A DNA stretch of 64,000 nucleotides from Streptomyces noursei ATCC 11455. Its GTDB lineage: Bacteria; Actinomycetota; Actinomycetes; Streptomycetales; Streptomycetaceae. Below, in pieces: positions 17,881-26,401 of the stretch; the first letter of the stretch is position 1; every line of letters begins with the position of its first letter. The stretch spans positions 8,122,001 through 8,186,000 of the forward strand of contig NZ_CP011533.1 of NCBI RefSeq assembly GCF_001704275.1, given 5' to 3'. The notes under the pieces are model-generated. The model was not told the origin of the DNA. It made no database searches and was given only the letters and a program-made list of their open reading frames with translations. A program made the position numbers and the translations under genes.

Positions 17881-19272
17881 GTGAAGATCAGTTCGTACGC
17901 GGTTGCGCGCATGATGGGGACCTGGCAGCAGGGGCCCGGGCCGGCGCACCAGTGCCTCTCGGACAGGCTGCGGCTGCTGATCCTGGACGGACGTCTGTCC
18001 CTCGGGGCGGCACTGCCGAGCGAACGCGACCTCGCCACCGTGCTCGGCACCAGCCGAACCACCGTCGGTGCCGCATACCGCACTCTGGTCGAGCACGGCT
18101 ACCTCGCCACGAGGGCGCGCGCCCGGGCGACGGTGCGCCTCCCGCAGGACACCCCGCCCGAGCCCCCGGCCAGCGCGGACCCGATGACCATCGACCTGTC
18201 GTTCGCCGCGCCACCGGCACCCGTCGAGATCCTCCACGCCGCGTTCGCGGCTGCTCTCGAACGGCTGCCACGGCACTTCGAGCGGCACGGATACGATCGA
18301 TACGGCACCGCCGAGCTGCGCGAGGCGGTCGCCGACTGGTACCAGCGCAGAGGGCTGCCCACCGCCCCCGACCACATCATGATCACTAATGGTGCGCAGC
18401 ACGCGCTCGGTCTCCTGGCGCGCACGCTCCTGGCCCCACGGGACAAGGTCCTGATCGACCATCCCACATACCCGCACGCGATCAGGACGTTCACCGATGC
18501 GCACGCCCGACTCCTGCCCGTGGCCGTTGGGGCGTCCGGCTGGGATGCGGTACAACTCCAGGCGGCCGGGCGTGACGCACAACTCGCCTACCTGATACCG
18601 GACTTCCACAACCCGACCGGGATGTGCATGTCCGCGAGCGTGCGCCGTCGGCTCAGGCTGGCCTGTCCCACGATCATCGACGAGACCATGACCGAACTGG
18701 CTCTGGACGGCGCAAGACCGGAACCGTTCGCAGTACACATGCCGACCGCCGTCAGCGTCGGCTCGGTTTCCAAGAGCGTCTGGGGCGGCCTCCGCATCGG
18801 CTGGATCCGCGCCCTCCCCTCACTCCTGCAGCGCCTCGAAAAGGCCCGTCCCGCCACGGACCTCGGCACCCCTGTCGTCGAACAGTTGGCCACGGCCGTC
18901 CTTCTGAATGAGCGTCAGACCGAACGGCCCGACACGCTCCGGCAACTGCGATCGCAACGCGACGCACTACGGCACGCACTCACCGAGCACCTGCCCGACG
19001 TCCACGCACCGCAACCGGCTGGAGGCGTGACACTGTGGGCAACGTTCCGCGAGCCCATCAGCTCACGGCTGGCAGCGATCGCGCCGGACTACGGAGTGAC
19101 CATCGCGGCGGGACCACGGTTCGGGATCGGCGGCGCCTTCGAACGGTACATCCGACTGCCGTACACCCTCCCTTCGGGCCAGCTCACCGAGGCAGTCCGC
19201 AGGCTCACCCAGGCGCAGCTGGCGCTCAGCCAAGGCGCCACCGGAACCCACGGTCCTGCACCCGTGGCGTGA
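17881..19272 (+). CDS. MocR-type regulator (GntR HTH fused to PLP aminotransferase domain)
   Basis: 463 aa. The N-terminal GntR winged helix (about 22-85: PSERDLATVLGTSRTTVGAA) is joined to a fold-type I aminotransferase domain. The PLP features are present: ITNGAQHALGLL, DFHNPTG, the Asp in IIDETM and the Schiff-base Lys in SVGSVSKSVWGGLRIGW. MocR proteins sense amino acids or PLP derivatives and act on neighbouring genes. The divergent yczE gene is the obvious target. Confidence 0.92.
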   Translation: MKISSYAVARMMGTWQQGPGPAHQCLSDRLRLLILDGRLSLGAALPSERDLATVLGTSRTTVGAAYRTLVEHGYLATRARARATVRLPQDTPPEPPASADPMTIDLSFAAPPAPVEILHAAFAAALERLPRHFERHGYDRYGTAELREAVADWYQRRGLPTAPDHIMITNGAQHALGLLARTLLAPRDKVLIDHPTYPHAIRTFTDAHARLLPVAVGASGWDAVQLQAAGRDAQLAYLIPDFHNPTGMCMSASVRRRLRLACPTIIDETMTELALDGARPEPFAVHMPTAVSVGSVSKSVWGGLRIGWIRALPSLLQRLEKARPATDLGTPVVEQLATAVLLNERQTERPDTLRQLRSQRDALRHALTEHLPDVHAPQPAGGVTLWATFREPISSRLAAIAPDYGVTIAAGPRFGIGGAFERYIRLPYTLPSGQLTEAVRRLTQAQLALSQGATGTHGPAPVA

Positions 19273-19722
19273 GCGTCGACAACGGCTTGAAGCAACGACG
19301 CGGCATCGCCACCCCGTACGACACGACCACCCAGTCCAACCAAGCAGCCCCTGGCTAACCGTAGCTCCCCCCAGCGTCCTGCACGGCGTTCCACCGACAC
19401 TGACGAACGCGACAGCGAGCGTGGTCACATCCACGAGATCGCCGACCTCCCTACGGCCCCCTGCTGTGCAGAGCGGACAAGCCAACGCCAGCCTCCTCGG
19501 GCCAGGAAGACGACAACCTGCCGGCGACAGAGCGGCGGACGACAGGGCGCGAAGACGCCAACATGGGGCGCGCGGAGCCGAAGAGCCCGATGCGGCACTC
19601 CACGCAACCGCATCCACACCAATGCGCTCCCATGATTTCCACGACCGAAACTCGCCGCGTCACCCCAGCGATCGACGGGGAGCCTCCCGCTGCAACAACA
19701 GCCACCAACACCAGGGGGGACC
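19273..19722. other. 450-nt gap without a recognisable gene
   Basis: No frame shows protein-like content on either strand and no hairpin or promoter stands out. It may hold the upstream region of the following coiled-coil protein gene. Confidence 0.4.
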
Positions 19723-20535
19723 GTGGCATTCGGCGCTGAACGCATCATCAGAGAGCTCCGCACGGCAATCAGCAACGTGCAATCGGCAATCACCGATGCG
19801 CAATCGGCAATCACCGATGCACTCGACCGCAGCCTCGCCGGCCTCCGCGCCACCATCGAAACCACACTGACCGCAGCCCAGCACGCACGCGACGCAGCGG
19901 CCCTCGCCCATGCCAGAACCGACGCCATCCACAGCGAACTCCAGGGTCTCCGCAACGACACCCAACGCCTACGAGCCGCCACACCCTCACGCGACGACCA
20001 GCAGATCCTCATCCGGCTCGCCGAACTCCACAGCAGCGTCGAAGGACTCCGTGCCGACCTCACAGCCGCCAGGACTCCGGAGCCACCCGCACCCCCGACG
20101 AAGCCGGCCGCGCAAGAGCCACCCCAACCCCCAGCCGAGGACGACGACTTCGAGCACCTCCTCACCCTCGCCGCCGGCATTGCCTATGCCCAGATCATCT
20201 GCCATCGGGACCACTGGGATTTCCTCGTCGGCCAATCCAGCCGCGGTCAGCACTTTCGGCTCCCCGCCGGCGTCAAGGAAGGAAGTGGCCTCATCCATGC
20301 CGAGATCTCCGGCCGTACTCTCATCGCCGCACTCGACGCACTGCACGCCACCCATCAAGACCCCGCTGCCATCCCCGGGACCCGGCGACTCGCCGGCAGG
20401 ATCTACGAACGCATCGGCGTAGCCCTACGCAAAGTCGACACCGGCGAAGCCGACGCCCACTACCAACCCGGCAACGACTGCCCGCCCGTAACGCGCATCA
20501 TCATCGACGACCGGCCACCGGCCGAAGCTGCCTGA
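19723..20535 (+). CDS. Coiled-coil hypothetical protein
   Basis: 270 aa starting with GTG, preceded by a GGGGGGA ribosome site. Residues 1-120 form a long Ala-rich coiled coil (heptads in ITDALDRSLAGLRATIETTL), then a Pro-rich hinge (PEPPAPPTKP), then a globular C-terminal half (AYAQIICHRDHWDFLVGQSS). The coiled coil begins with an in-frame 21-bp tandem duplication. The family is not recognised. The layout suggests a cytosolic scaffold. Confidence 0.62.
   Translation: MAFGAERIIRELRTAISNVQSAITDAQSAITDALDRSLAGLRATIETTLTAAQHARDAAALAHARTDAIHSELQGLRNDTQRLRAATPSRDDQQILIRLAELHSSVEGLRADLTAARTPEPPAPPTKPAAQEPPQPPAEDDDFEHLLTLAAGIAYAQIICHRDHWDFLVGQSSRGQHFRLPAGVKEGSGLIHAEISGRTLIAALDALHATHQDPAAIPGTRRLAGRIYERIGVALRKVDTGEADAHYQPGNDCPPVTRIIIDDRPPAEAA
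19780..19821 (+). repeat. 21-bp tandem repeat inside the coiled-coil gene
   Basis: Two adjacent copies of a 21-bp unit (CAATCGGCAATCACCGATGC plus one base) encode S-A-I-T-D-A-Q twice. The unit is seven codons, one coiled-coil heptad, so duplication keeps the helix in register. Confidence 0.7.
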
Positions 20536-20796
20536 CGACCCCAACGCCCCTACTGTTCCAGGGGCCCGCGCGTGTCAGAACGGCGATCGACGCGGCGCGA
20601 GTCGCCAACCCGACGCGCACAGACGCGACAGGCCCCTTCCGGCAGTGCCCGCCGCGCACCGGCGAGCACCACCGGAGGGGCCACCCTGTCCGACACCTCG
20701 CCGGGCCCACGACATGCCCTGAGGGCGCCGCAGCGGGGCACTCGGAGCCGCAGCGATCAATGCGACACCGCCGCCAACACCATTTCCACCAAGGGC

Positions 20797-21699
20797 CTAC
20801 GAGCTGCGCCACGGTGCCCTGGTTGCCCGGGACCGGATGCGGGCGGTGGCCGTGGCGGCGATCGGTTGTCCGAGCACGATCCCGAACAGGACCAGAACCA
20901 GTCCGCATATCTGCTGCAGGGTGAGGGGCTCTTTGGCGATGACGGTGCCGAGCAGCACGCCGGTGACCGGGTTCAGCAGTCCGACCAGGCCGACAGTGGC
21001 TGCCGGCAGGTGACGCAGGCCGGCAAACCAGGCGGCGAAGGCGACCGCTGTCGCGACGACGGTGACGTAGGCGAATCCGAGGATCGCGCCCGCATCGAGG
21101 TCGGGCGGTGCTCCTTCGCGGACGACGGCCAGCGGCAGCACGACCAGGCCGCCGGCAATGAGCTGCCAGGATGTCGAGGCGAGGACATCGACCTCGCTGC
21201 TCCACCGCTTCGCGAGCACGTAGCCGAAGGAGGACGTCACCATCGCCGTGACCGATGCGAGGACGCCGAGTGCGTTCAGGGGGACGTCACCGGTGAGCAG
21301 CATCAGGCATACGCCTGCGAAACCGATGCCGACGCCCACCAGCGGGAGGCTGTAAGGGCGTTCTGCGTTCACGGCCCAGGCGAGCAGCATCAAGACCGCG
21401 GGCGATGACGCCATGATGGTGGAGGCGATGCTCGTCGGCAGCAGCTGGGCCGCGAGGTAGATCAGGGTGAAGAAGGACCCCACGTTGAGGGTGCCGAGCA
21501 CCAGCGACTTCCACCACCACGTCCCGTGGGGCGCCTGCCGGCGCAGCGCCAGCAGCAGGACCCCTGCGGGCAGCGCCCTGATCGCCGCACCGTAGAGGGG
21601 GTGGTCGGTGGGCAGGTATTCGTGGGTGACGAAGTAGTTCGTCCCCCAAGCGACCGGGGCGATCGCCGTCACCAGTGTCCATCGCATTGTAGCTTCCAT
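20797..21699 (-). CDS. EamA/DMT-family transporter
   Basis: 300 aa from ATG 21699 (an internal ATG at 21687 with a GGAAG ribosome site is the alternative). Ten membrane helices are arranged as two EamA repeats; WGTNYFVTHEYLP in helix 1 and SPAVLMLLAWAVNAER at the end of repeat one are typical. It probably exports amino acids or related metabolites. It is divergent from a MarR gene whose operators overlap this start. A TATATT hexamer 6 nt before ATG 21699 supports that start as leaderless. Confidence 0.87.
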   Translation of the reverse strand: MEATMRWTLVTAIAPVAWGTNYFVTHEYLPTDHPLYGAAIRALPAGVLLLALRRQAPHGTWWWKSLVLGTLNVGSFFTLIYLAAQLLPTSIASTIMASSPAVLMLLAWAVNAERPYSLPLVGVGIGFAGVCLMLLTGDVPLNALGVLASVTAMVTSSFGYVLAKRWSSEVDVLASTSWQLIAGGLVVLPLAVVREGAPPDLDAGAILGFAYVTVVATAVAFAAWFAGLRHLPAATVGLVGLLNPVTGVLLGTVIAKEPLTLQQICGLVLVLFGIVLGQPIAATATARIRSRATRAPWRSS

Positions 21700-21731
21700 G
21701 GAAGGAATATAGCTTCCCTGGAAGGTACAAT
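21690..21731. promoter_or_regulatory. Twin MarR operators with two divergent leaderless promoters
   Basis: Palindromes CTTCCATGGAAG (21693-21704) and CTTCCCTGGAAG (21713-21724) are spaced 20 bp centre to centre. Rightward TACAAT (21726-21731) lies 6 nt before the MarR ATG. Leftward TATATT lies between the palindromes, 6 nt before the EamA ATG. Binding at both sites would cover both promoters. Confidence 0.8.
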
Positions 21732-21737
21732 GGGGTC

Positions 21738-22253
21738 ATGAACGACTACGAGGATCACGTCGCCCGCATTCAGGCCGAGTGGGCTCGCGAGCGTCCAGAT
21801 GTGGATGTGAGTCCCCAAGACGTGATCGGCCGGCTCCATCGCCTCGCCGGTCTTCTGACCGAGCAGCTATGCCTGGTCTACCGGCGTTACGGATTGAACG
21901 AGGGGGAGTTCGACGTCCTGGCGGCTCTCCGGAGGGCCGGGCACCCCTTCGAGCGCGCCCCGGGCGAGCTGGCCACGTTCACCATGGTCACCACGGGCGC
22001 GATGACCAAACGCATTGACCGGCTCGAACGCGACGGGCTGGTCACCCGACGCCGGTCCGCCGAGGACGGCCGGGGGCGCGTCGTCGCACTCACCCAGGCG
22101 GGGCGGGAGCTGATCGACCGGGCCTTCACCGACCACATGAACAACGAACGCCGCATACTCGACGAACTCGGCCCCGACGAGGCCGCGCGCCTCGAACCAC
22201 TGCTCACCGCCTGGCTGGCACGCGTCGAGCCGCCTTCTGGCGCACCGAAGTGA
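21738..22253 (+). CDS. MarR-family transcriptional regulator
   Basis: 171 aa. Standard MarR winged helix with FDVLAALRRAG (helix 2), the recognition helix region TTGAMTKRIDRLERDGLVTR, and the wing RRSAEDGRGRVVALTQAG. It presumably represses the divergent EamA transporter gene and its own gene through the two palindromes between them, and is released by the transported compound. Confidence 0.92.
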   Translation: MNDYEDHVARIQAEWARERPDVDVSPQDVIGRLHRLAGLLTEQLCLVYRRYGLNEGEFDVLAALRRAGHPFERAPGELATFTMVTTGAMTKRIDRLERDGLVTRRRSAEDGRGRVVALTQAGRELIDRAFTDHMNNERRILDELGPDEAARLEPLLTAWLARVEPPSGAPK

Positions 22254-22521
22254 CTCCACTGAATCGCACGGCCGAAGCTCTTCGACTCACTCGGCACCCT
22301 CGTGCTTCACCCGAACCGCGGATACGCCGACCTGAAGCACGCCGGGCCCCTTGGGTTCGCACTGAAGCGCAGAGCGCTCGGGGTGCGGTGGGAGCCGCGG
22401 AGCTCCGTGCACCCAACGGCCGTCAAGAACAAGCTTGTTGGACCTATCGCGCCCGATCCTCCCTGCGAAGTCCTGCTCGACGAGCTGCTGTCCGTTGTCG
22501 CCTTCGGCCGTGACCGGCTTT

Positions 22522-23064
22522 TCAGCGGCTTCCAGCTTCAGGCGTGCGTGCGGTGGAGAAGTTGTCGTGCCAGGCGGCCCGGGCTCCCGAATCCCCGATG
22601 CGGTAGGTCTGCACGACCGCGCCGGCCCCCAGCGCCAGTGACAGCACCACGGCCGCGGCCTTGAGCGCACCTCGTGCGCGTGTTCCCGGCTGCACCTCCC
22701 CGGTGACTGCGGAAGTGTCGGCCTGGGAAGCAGCCTTGGTGCCGCGTTGCATCCACCACAGAGCCACCGCCAACGCGAACAGGCCCACCGTCCAAGGCAA
22801 CAGGCCGTCGCCCAGCTCTGCGTGTTGGCGTACCAGAGGATCGCCGGCGACGTGATGCTTGAGCCACTCTCCCGCGTGGGTGGTGATCGGCACGCTGACG
22901 AGCGTCACCGCGGCCAGCGCCGGCAGGGCAAGTCCGAACCGCCGGGCCAGCTGGGGCCGGACAGCGCAGGCCAGCAGTGCCAGCGCGGTGAGCGGCACGA
23001 GCACGACCACGACGTGAACGAAGAGCACATGCGCGGGTATCCCGTTGATCAACGTAGGTCCCAT
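22522..23064 (-). CDS. DUF2231-type membrane protein
   Basis: 180 aa with four membrane helices. The start GIPAHVLFVHVVVVLVPLTA is the DUF2231 signature (paired His in the first helix); THAGEWLKHH and LGDGLLPWTVGLFALAVALW follow. Such proteins may bind haem or metal; no function is proven. The ATG has an upstream GGGAGAGG ribosome site, and a BlaI-like palindrome lies about 45 nt upstream. Confidence 0.8.
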   Translation of the reverse strand: MGPTLINGIPAHVLFVHVVVVLVPLTALALLACAVRPQLARRFGLALPALAAVTLVSVPITTHAGEWLKHHVAGDPLVRQHAELGDGLLPWTVGLFALAVALWWMQRGTKAASQADTSAVTGEVQPGTRARGALKAAAVVLSLALGAGAVVQTYRIGDSGARAAWHDNFSTARTPEAGSR

Positions 23065-23083
23065 GGCCTCTCCCTGCTTCCGT

Positions 23084-23120
23084 AGTAGCTGGCGGCGCGC
23101 AATCTACTACAGGCATGTAG
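23084..23120. promoter_or_regulatory. BlaI/CopY-like operator upstream of the DUF2231 gene
   Basis: CTACA-GGCA-TGTAG (23107-23120) is an exact 5-bp-arm palindrome of the BlaI/MecI/CopY class, extended leftward by another CTA triplet. GTAGTAG at about 23083-23089 gives further half-sites. No blaI-type gene is present in the window. Confidence 0.5.
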
Positions 23121-23319
23121 ACGCTTGAAGTCGCCCCGAGGCCACAGTGACCCGCGGACCGCAAATGAAGCCGTTCGCATCCCTGACCGGTCCCCGCGGG
23201 CGGGAAGGAGAGCGGGGCCGGCCCGTGCACGTTAGCTCCACACCGCAAGCGCACAACCTTCACGCGCTCTTGACGGTCACATCTGTGTCGTCAGTAGTCA
23301 TCTGCTCGGGAGATCGAAA

Positions 23320-23754
23320 GTGAAGCGCACAGTCATGGCCTTAACCACCCTCGCCCTGGCTGGGGCGCTCGCCGCGTGCGCCAGCTCGGACGGCGTCAAG
23401 GTCGAGGACGCGAAGCCGCCTGTATTGAGCACGCCGGCGGCGACGGCATCTCCGGACAAGGCGATTCAGGATGCGGAGCGAGATCGCGGGATTCCGCCCA
23501 AGCCCGACGCGGCCACGCGGGCGAAGTACATTCGCGCGCTGGAGGCCATCTCGCCGGCCATCGTCAACGGCAAGGAAGACCGGGCGGTGAGTCGCGGTCG
23601 GGACACCTGCGGGACAGTCCACAGTTTTCCCAAGGACCACGCCAAGCAGGTGGATATCACCCGCCAACGATTCAGCGGGGCGAGGGAGTTCACCACCGCG
23701 CAGGCTGAGCAGATTCTCGCCGCCGTGCGGACGCATCTCTGTCCGAAGAAGTGA
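23320..23754 (+). CDS. Small lipoprotein
   Basis: 144 aa from GTG. The signal peptide MKRTVMALTTLALAGALA ends in the lipobox LAAC, so the mature protein is lipid-anchored outside the membrane. After a Ser/Pro/Thr linker the domain has two Cys (DTCGTVHSF and THLCPKK) that may pair. The domain resembles small actinomycete lipoproteins annotated DUF732-like, but I am not certain of the family. Confidence 0.72.
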   Translation: MKRTVMALTTLALAGALAACASSDGVKVEDAKPPVLSTPAATASPDKAIQDAERDRGIPPKPDAATRAKYIRALEAISPAIVNGKEDRAVSRGRDTCGTVHSFPKDHAKQVDITRQRFSGAREFTTAQAEQILAAVRTHLCPKK

Positions 23755-24074
23755 CCTCGCCTCGATGGCCCGGCAGCACCCTCTGCCGGGCCGTCGGCAT
23801 GCCGACGGAGGGCGAGCTCCAACGATGGCTGAGCCGACCGGCGCTCGCCGACCGGGACCGCGAAGCCGCGCGCCGCCTGCATGTCGAGGAGCCGGGGGGC
23901 TGGGGAGCTGGGGGTAAGTCGCGCAACGAGATCGCCTGACCGGAACGACCGGCCGCCCCGCCGCCACCGTGAACAAGAGCGCTCGCACCGAGGGGCTCAC
24001 GTTCTCAGGCGGCTCGCCTCGATCCGCCCGGGGTGGAGCGAGTGCGTGCCAGCTGTCGTGTGGTCGAGTCCACA
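23755..24074. other. Gap with a doubtful 62-aa frame
   Basis: A plus-strand frame 23751-23939 reads MPTEGELQRWLSRPALADRD internally and has acceptable codon bias, but no ribosome site or homology is evident. Nothing else is seen. Confidence 0.3.
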
Positions 24075-24103
24075 TTGAGTGGGCTCATGCGCGATGGAAT
24101 AAT
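24075..24103 (+). promoter_or_regulatory. Leaderless promoter of the Imm63/TNT pair
   Basis: TTGAGT (24075-24080), a 17-nt spacer, AATAAT (24098-24103) and then 7 nt to ATG 24111. The spacing is ideal for a housekeeping promoter with transcription starting at or next to the start codon. This also decides the start of the immunity gene. Confidence 0.65.
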
Positions 24104-24110
24104 CGTCCGC

Positions 24111-24554
24111 ATGACGATAACTCGTGAGGGTGTCTACGCCGCCGTCCGGAGCATGCTGTCGGGCGTCGAAGGGCTCGACGGTGCGGACGTCGTCGGCGAC
24201 GGCCCGCACGATGCCGGCTACCCCCATGCCGAAGTCCACGACGACGCCGTCCACTGGGTGGTGCTGGAGCGCAACAAGGAAGTGGAGCGCCGCGCAACCG
24301 GGGACCTGGACGAGTTTCTGTACTGGGCGGCGCTGCACACCACCCGTGATGCCGCCTCCCGCTGGGAGCTCGACCACCGCGGTCTGCTGCCTGGCTGCAG
24401 CGACACCCGGGTGGGGTGGCTGGCCAGGCAGGTCCAACTGCTGGGGCTGGTCCGACCCGAGTGGGCGGAGAGGTTCCGGGCGCAGATCCCGCAACAGTGT
24501 CCGGGAGTGCGCCTTCAGGACGTGGACGCCTATCCGGTCGGGGGGCGGTCGTGA
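24111..24554 (+). CDS. Imm63-family immunity protein
   Basis: 147 aa. The core GDLDEFLYWAALHTTRDAAS and RWELDHRG, then RVGWLARQVQLLGLVRPEW, matches the Imm63 pattern (an E-L-L-Y-W-like motif, a later Y/W-E-L, and F-x-x-Q-x-x-L-L). Cytosolic and acidic. Its last bases overlap the start of the TNT-domain gene (GTGA), so the two are coupled. It should neutralise that toxin. The order, immunity before toxin, is the reverse of the usual polymorphic-toxin order. Confidence 0.75.
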   Translation: MTITREGVYAAVRSMLSGVEGLDGADVVGDGPHDAGYPHAEVHDDAVHWVVLERNKEVERRATGDLDEFLYWAALHTTRDAASRWELDHRGLLPGCSDTRVGWLARQVQLLGLVRPEWAERFRAQIPQQCPGVRLQDVDAYPVGGRS

Positions 24555-24895
24555 GGCTGTGGCGGCGCAGGAAGCAGCGGCAGGAGCGGTCGGCGGGGGG
24601 AGCGGAGGTGTGGGACCGGTTCGGGAGTCCACTGGGGAGGTTCGCGCACCCGGAGGGGACGCCATTCGCCCAGCGTTCCCTGCCTCCCACCTATCTGGCG
24701 TGCGGGTACCACGTGTACAGCTGGATCCGACCGTGGACCCAGGAGGACACCGACAAGTACGGCGTCATCCAGGGCGGCAAGGTCGCACCCTGGTTCGGCC
24801 AGCCCGGCGGCGGAACACAGTTCATGCTCCCGGAGGGCATCTCGGTGCAGTGGCTCATCGACCAGGGCTACATCCGTGAGGAACGCGTGCGGTGA
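24551..24895 (+). CDS. Stand-alone TNT-domain (NAD+ glycohydrolase-type) toxin
   Basis: 114 aa. Nearly the whole protein is a TNT domain as in the tuberculosis necrotizing toxin: WDRFGSPLGRFAHPEGTPFA, then QRSLPP with the conserved Arg, YHVYSWIRP, and WFGQPGGGTQF with the glycine loop and catalytic Gln. TNT enzymes hydrolyse NAD+. Only a basic 12-residue tail (RLWRRRKQRQER) precedes the domain; no Rhs, WXG or signal sequence is attached. It is either the 3' part of a lost larger toxin or an intracellular effector kept in check by the coupled Imm63-like protein. Confidence 0.8.
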   Translation: MRLWRRRKQRQERSAGGAEVWDRFGSPLGRFAHPEGTPFAQRSLPPTYLACGYHVYSWIRPWTQEDTDKYGVIQGGKVAPWFGQPGGGTQFMLPEGISVQWLIDQGYIREERVR

Positions 24896-25049
24896 TCGAA
24901 ATCCAACGCCGATGAACCGGAACGGAACCGGTTGGCGTCCTTGGTTTCCCTGTACGCAGCCAATGCGGTGGCCTGCTGGTGTGATGGCTTCGGAGGCAGA
25001 TGATCGCGCCGGCGTGAGCTGTATCCGGAACTGGGACCGCCGGGCCAGG

Positions 25050-25195
25050 CATGCGACGGTTGTTCTGCGGCGGTCCGCCAGGCGCTTTCCCGACGACCGG
25101 GATCTGCTGGGCTTCTTCGGCGAACTCGTCGTCCCCGGCAAGGGATTCACCGAGCTGTGGACCGCGCACCTGGCCGGCGATGAGCGCGGCCACCG
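25050..25195 (+). pseudogene. Remnant of an MmyB-type HTH regulator
   Basis: A short frame reads RRSARRFPDDRDLLGFFGEL then VVPGKGFTELWTAHLAGDE, matching the ligand-binding domain of MmyB-like XRE regulators (usually R-F-P-D-D-x-x-L-x-x-L-V-G-E-L...F-x-x-L-W-x-x-H-D). The HTH and the C-terminus are missing. In Streptomyces such regulators often sit beside SDR or NmrA genes, as in the next entry. Confidence 0.6.
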
Positions 25196-25264
25196 GCCGC
25201 GGGATCTGCGGACGCCGACCTGTCATCGCCGGCACGCGAAGCGGCCCCTCGCTCTTCGCAGGGC

Positions 25265-25804
25265 GTGGCGACCAGGCCGTTCGGCCCGTCGCGGGTCGCG
25301 ATGCGTGCGGTGGAGGACGCGTTGCGGGAGTCCGGCATGGACTGGGCCGTCCTGCGGCCAGGCGGTTTCGCCTCCAACGCCTTTGCCTGGGCGGAGTCCG
25401 TCCGCACGCAAGGGACGGTCGCCGCGCCCTTCGGCGACGTAGGGGTGCCGGTCATCGACCCGACGGACATTGCCGAGGTCGCGGCGGCCTGTCTGCTGGA
25501 CGACCGGCACGCCGGCAGGGTGTACGAGCTGACCGGGCCGGAGGTGATCACGCCGCGTCAGCAGACGGAGGCGATCGCCGCCGTGCTCGGCTCGCCCGTC
25601 CGGTTCCACGAACTCACCCGCGACGAGGCCAAGGCGACCATGACCCGGTTCGTACCGGTGGAACTCGCCGACGACACCCTGGACATCATCTCCGCTCCGA
25701 ACCCGGCCGAACTGCGGATCAGCCCGGACGTGGCACGAGTCCTCGGCCGCGCCCCGCGCCCCTTCCGCAGCTGGGTCGCCCGCCACATCGCCGCTTTCCG
25801 CTGA
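25265..25804 (+). pseudogene. NmrA/SDR-type NAD(P)-binding protein lacking its 5' part
   Basis: 179 aa in frame. WAVLRPGGFASNAFAWAESV, VIDPTDIAEVAAACLLDD and VYELTGPEVITPRQQTEAIA are the central and C-terminal parts of an atypical SDR of the NmrA class. The N-terminal Rossmann motif (G-x-x-G-x-x-G) and about 90-100 residues are missing; upstream DNA is the MmyB remnant. A deletion probably fused two neighbouring genes. The product could not bind cofactor normally. Confidence 0.72.
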
Positions 25805-26401
25805 GACACAACTCAACCGAAGCACCCGGGCGCCTCGTACGGAGGTGGCCGCACGAGGCGCCCACCTCCGCATCGCCGCCGCCGTCAGCGCGCGAGGTTC
25901 CGAGCCACGCGAGCCCTCAGGCCGGGCCGTACGGAACAGACCGCCGCAGGGCCAGCAACGCAGTGCCGCGCACCGTCGACCGCACCGAGACCACGTCTGA
26001 AGCTCGCACGGCTGCGCCGGCCAACCACGGCTGCGCCGGCCAACCCCGCCTGCTGTCCGCCAACTTCGGCCCACCGGTTTGCGGCATCGCGGCCGAGCTG
26101 CTCTTGCTGAGCGCAGTCGTGACGGCGAACCATCACCCACGGCGGGCTCACGAACTGCATCCTGACTCGACTGACCGTGGCCTGATGCGTACCTCACCTT
26201 GGATGCGCCCGCCTCGCCGACGCGCCACCCCGATCCGCGGTCGGCACCTCGAATGCGAAGTGGTGCACGTCACTTGAGGCGGCGTCACAGTTGCGGGCCC
26301 TGCGGGGTCTCTCTGGAGAACAGAGGCGCAATCCCGGCGACCTCGGCGCGGCCGTCGTTCCGCGCCCGCCAGCGCCCGCCGGCCACGAGAAGGGACGGGT
26401 C
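25805..26401. other. 597-nt gap with a short tandem repeat
   Basis: No convincing gene. Two adjacent copies of a GGCTGCGCCGGCCAACC unit lie near 26009-26046. The 3' end carries the ribosome site of the SRPBCC gene (AGAAGGGA before ATG 26402). Confidence 0.4.
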
